From Neolentinus lepideus HHB14362 ss-1 (lineage: Eukaryota; Basidiomycota; Agaricomycetes; Gloeophyllales; Gloeophyllaceae): a stretch of 64,000 nt of DNA. The DNA lies in assembly GCA_001632425.1 (NCBI GenBank), contig KV425554.1:1-64000 (forward strand), in the 5' to 3' direction. The translations under genes and the position numbers were made by a program. Shown here piece after piece: positions 60,722-64,000 of the stretch (positions are counted from its first letter, which is position 1; the number at the start of each line of letters is the position of its first letter). The notes under the pieces were generated by a model. That model saw only the letters and a program-made list of their open reading frames with translations. It was not told where the DNA came from and did no database searches.

Positions 60722-63700
60722 ATCATGATGAGGATAGAGCGGGTGATATCGGAGGAGGCTCTTCGTGATTGAGAAGTTTCATTGCCGTACCGTATCGCTA
60801 CTATAATGTCAGGAATCGCATTCTATCAGAAGTCATAATCTGTGTCAGTACTGGACATTGTTATCCGTAATTTATTACAATGTATCGCACCTGTGGCTCG
60901 TCATTTTACGTGATTCAACGCCTTGCATTGTTACTCTTGAAGCAAATCGGACGGTCCTACGGTATGTGGCAGGCATCCTGCATCGGGACCGGTCATAAAC
61001 CGCAAGTTGATAATTCCGTCGCGGCTGTAAGAAGCGTCATGGAATAGCATAACAAAACGAGAGTAACTGGAAGGCAGAATTAGTGAACAATGCCGTCAAC
61101 AAGTAAGTAACAGATAAGAGCCTGATGGCCGCGGACCGTGAAAGACGGAATACTAACTCCCTTGATACTTATGAAGTGACAATGCAGCAACCAAGATCTG
61201 CACCTATGGATATTGGGCCAGAGTGGGATTTCGGTGCAAGGTTTTCCTGCTTAGGGAGCCAGTTCGAAAAGTCGAAACCAATAAGCATGCCGGTATTCAG
61301 ACGTCAAAGTACAGACAAGCAGTTGAACAGCCGCTGGTTCCTGGAACGGATGTGGAAACCGATAATCTGGACTGAGATCCATTGCGCACTCCGTCCTCCA
61401 AGGCCTTTTGGCTGTCGGCAAGTAGGGAAGACAGAGCAGCACAGGTGTGGTCTTGTTAAGAATCTGAATAGCTAAAGACGACGCGATGAAAGGAAGAAAA
61501 GAAAACAATTAGCTACCAAACTCGGAAGGCCAAGGTACAAACATACCCGACTTCTTAGTAGGAGAAGTTTGGTGCCGTTTTTGACATGACCATAGCAGCA
61601 CAGAAAGTTCGAAGGACCCCCATCAATATCTCTGCGTACCCTGTCTGTCGTATACTGTGCGTCGTTCGCGGTAAGGCAAGGTGCTTAAATACCGTCCAGA
61701 AGGAATAATAGAAATGGGTACAAACCGGAGATGGGCAATCAGGAGATAAGGGACCAGGTTCGCGGGATGAGAAATGCGAGAGCCCAATCCAGACGCAAGC
61801 TATAGGTAGACAAGGCAGTCAAACCGCAGATCCCTATTAATTACGTCCGCCATGATGCGTCGCCTCTCATCAGGACAGCCGTCAGCACCGATGGAGATGA
61901 CTGATGCTGAGGGCCTGAACTTTGAGTTTATGGTGACAAAGTGCCTAGCAAGATAGAGGTTGTGGGCAGTGGATCTGAACGGTCGGAATATGGAACGTCT
62001 GTGCCAGATGAGAGGGCTGACTATAGACCGCGCGGCGTAGATCTATGTAGTCAATCCCGGAGAACGAGATCAGGTCCGTCGAGTCGGAGGCAGTACTCTA
62101 CCTTGCTACGGCAGTAATAATCGATCGGAGCCAAGATAGTGCGAGTGGACCGCTGTCTTCGTCCTCATCGTGAAGTTCGGGTGGGCTTGTGAGGTAAGCG
62201 ACATTCATGCTAGAGCCGTTCCTTTCGGACGATATTGTGGTTGTAACATCTATCGAGAGTCAGCTGCGTTGGCTTGTCAATCCGAGAGCCTTGACTAAGC
62301 CACTCCTCACCGCATCGAGACCAGATCAAGGCTGACGCAGGTTGTTTGTATCCACTAGCACCGTCTTGAGGCCGCCGTCCTGGCCGTAACAGTCATCTGA
62401 CCCCGACAAGCCCTACAACCGGACGACTGCGGCGTAATCAGAAACGATACAACGAGTCCCGCAAACGAGGAGATAACCATGTTCGTATTGGAGATCTCGT
62501 AGATGCTTCCGGTTTAACCTCTTCTGGGCGCCGCTCGAAAAGGCAGGATCAGATCTCATTGAGGTTAGCACCCTCCAGGACGATAGCGCAGATTGCTTCC
62601 GCGGCGGGTCGGGTTCCGTGAAACATTCTGCATAGTTTGGTCGAGGACGAAGAACAATCGGGAACTTCTGATTGCTGGTCTCGAAGAGATAAGTGGTGGC
62701 AACGAATCTGGAGAGGAACGCGGAATGGTGTCACTGCTGACCTAGTGTTGGCGGGGATGGGAATACATAGTGCTGGAGCAAAGTCGGCTGAATCTGGTCT
62801 AAGCCAATAAGTGATATAGGAGGGAGAGGGCCAGTGTGAGATACCGCCGGCTTCCCGAAGCTGCCGATGAGTGTCACTGGTATCTGCTAAATCACTGATT
62901 GAGAGTATTGGATAGGCTGGTAACAGTCAGATGGATGACTCAAGTGGCGTGATACAGACGGTGCGAAGAGATGTGCAACGGTCGAAGGTCGGCCGAGTAA
63001 CACCCGGTCAAGGCGTCCGCGTCGCGTCATTTACCGTCATCCTGGAAACTGGTTAGCACACTATGTAGCCTTGCTATGAACATACATTAATGATCTTCGG
63101 AGGACTGTAAACGTTCCACGAAAGGGACATGATCTGTGATCGAGGCGACCAAATGAAAGGGACCTTTGATCTTGATGCAGGGACCCCGAGGACTTACGTA
63201 GGAAGTGCTTGGTGTGGCACCTTTCCTAGTCCCGGATCATCATCCCGACTGGAGGGCTCCAAGCGTCCCAGACGATGAGGTACATCTTCTGGAATCTGGG
63301 CATGGCCAACACAAACGTGCTTGCCTTCCATCGCGCGCAGTAGGAACGAAGAAAGGCCGTCGACGCCACCCAGAGGATGGGAGCAATGCTGTGAACAGTC
63401 GAGATCACACTGACCTCACTAGAGCCTCATCAGTCTGGGTCCAAACGTCATGGGGAATGCTGTACGGCACATTGTTTTAGTTCTGATGCTATTCAGGGAG
63501 AGAGAAGTAAGATATCAAATGCACCTTAACTATATTCGTTTCCACACTAGAGATATATCAAGATTGCTGCACTGGCTGGGGTCCGAGACAGGCCGCAGGA
63601 GATTCGGCAGGGTCTTGTAGGAAGATCGAGACAGTACGGCTCGAGGAGGAACGGCTGATGATGAGAGTTTTTGGCAGAGAGAACGGCAGAGAAATCACTG

Positions 63701-64000
63701 GAAAGGGGCGCGAAATGGACGCGATTGGACTGATCCGCCGATGAAAAGTCGCCATCGATACGTCTGCAGGGCACTACACGAAGGACGTAAGATTTTGCAA
63801 GTAACCGGACAATCAGGTGGAAGCAGGGCGGGAAGGAATACTTGTCGCAAGAATGCCCTCAATCGAGGGGAATGCAGGGGCAACGAGGGGGTACACCCGT
63901 TCTAGGCAAATGATTGAAGGGATTTCGGCCGGGGATAACTTTGTAGTCGGACTGGCCGGGTCTTTAAGTCGCCGACTAGTCACTTTGTAGTGCCATAAGA
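60722..64000. other. 3.3-kb gene-poor tract, identity unresolved
   Basis: No open frame above 116 codons and no recognisable exon series. I translated parts of both strands and found no clear reverse transcriptase, integrase, transposase or cellular family. It contrasts with the dense gene spacing to its left. It could be an old, eroded transposable element or simply a gap whose next gene lies outside the window. Confidence 0.5.

Noticed and set aside
61125..61475. 116-codon frame as a gene
   Set aside because: No family resemblance, unremarkable composition, and the opposite strand is equally open in part, so not enough support.

Overview
The window is nuclear DNA of a filamentous fungus, almost certainly an Agaricomycete (basidiomycete). 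Genes are split by many short introns of about 50 bases with GTRNGY-type donors. The protein families present (Plavaka transposase, DUF6534-like membrane protein, LRR/F-box-like fragment) are typical of mushroom-forming fungi. All exon boundaries were read by eye from splice consensus and family conservation. No alignment or gene predictor was run.

Layout. 1-2900 holds decayed pieces of two unrelated cellular genes: a Tea1-like kelch/coiled-coil tail and an Est1/SMG7-like fragment. 2998-4677 is the 3' half of a Plavaka DNA transposon, with short tandem repeats beyond it. 5080-5895 is an LRR-like fragment. 6245-8041 is nicotinate phosphoribosyltransferase. 8780-14480 is a tandemly amplified block: two apparently intact NADP-dependent alkenal/leukotriene-B4-type reductases, a relic of a third, and a broken copy of the 3' end of the neighbouring spermidine-synthase-like gene. 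One repeat unit carries a 485-bp inverted-repeat insertion that is absent from its sister. 13903-16122 is the full membrane-anchored spermidine-synthase-like gene.

17224-48049 is a dense run of ordinary genes: glycogen branching enzyme, M28B peptidase copy 1, GINS subunit PSF2, a TRP/YVC1 channel, ARPC3, NOB1, LEU2, an M24 peptidase, VPS17, RIB1 (GTP cyclohydrolase II), a single-pass membrane protein, a disordered protein, a DUF6534-like membrane protein and M28B peptidase copy 2. 48050-60721 carries PEX14-like, KRE6/SKN1, a disordered protein, a short-chain dehydrogenase and a small hypothetical gene. 60722-64000 shows no gene I can support.

The genes do not form a metabolic cluster. They cover NAD salvage, glycogen, leucine and riboflavin synthesis, cell-wall glucan, ribosome maturation, replication, actin, endosomal sorting and peroxisome import. 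The organised features are architectural. Several divergent pairs share 40-415-bp intergenic promoters, several pairs converge within about 80-150 bp, two M28B paralogues lie about 21 kb apart in opposite orientation, and the reductase block is actively duplicating and decaying. I found no convincing new multi-gene system. The best leads are the amplified reductase block with its insertion, the gene-fragment array beside Plavaka, and a palindromic 28-mer shared by two sites.
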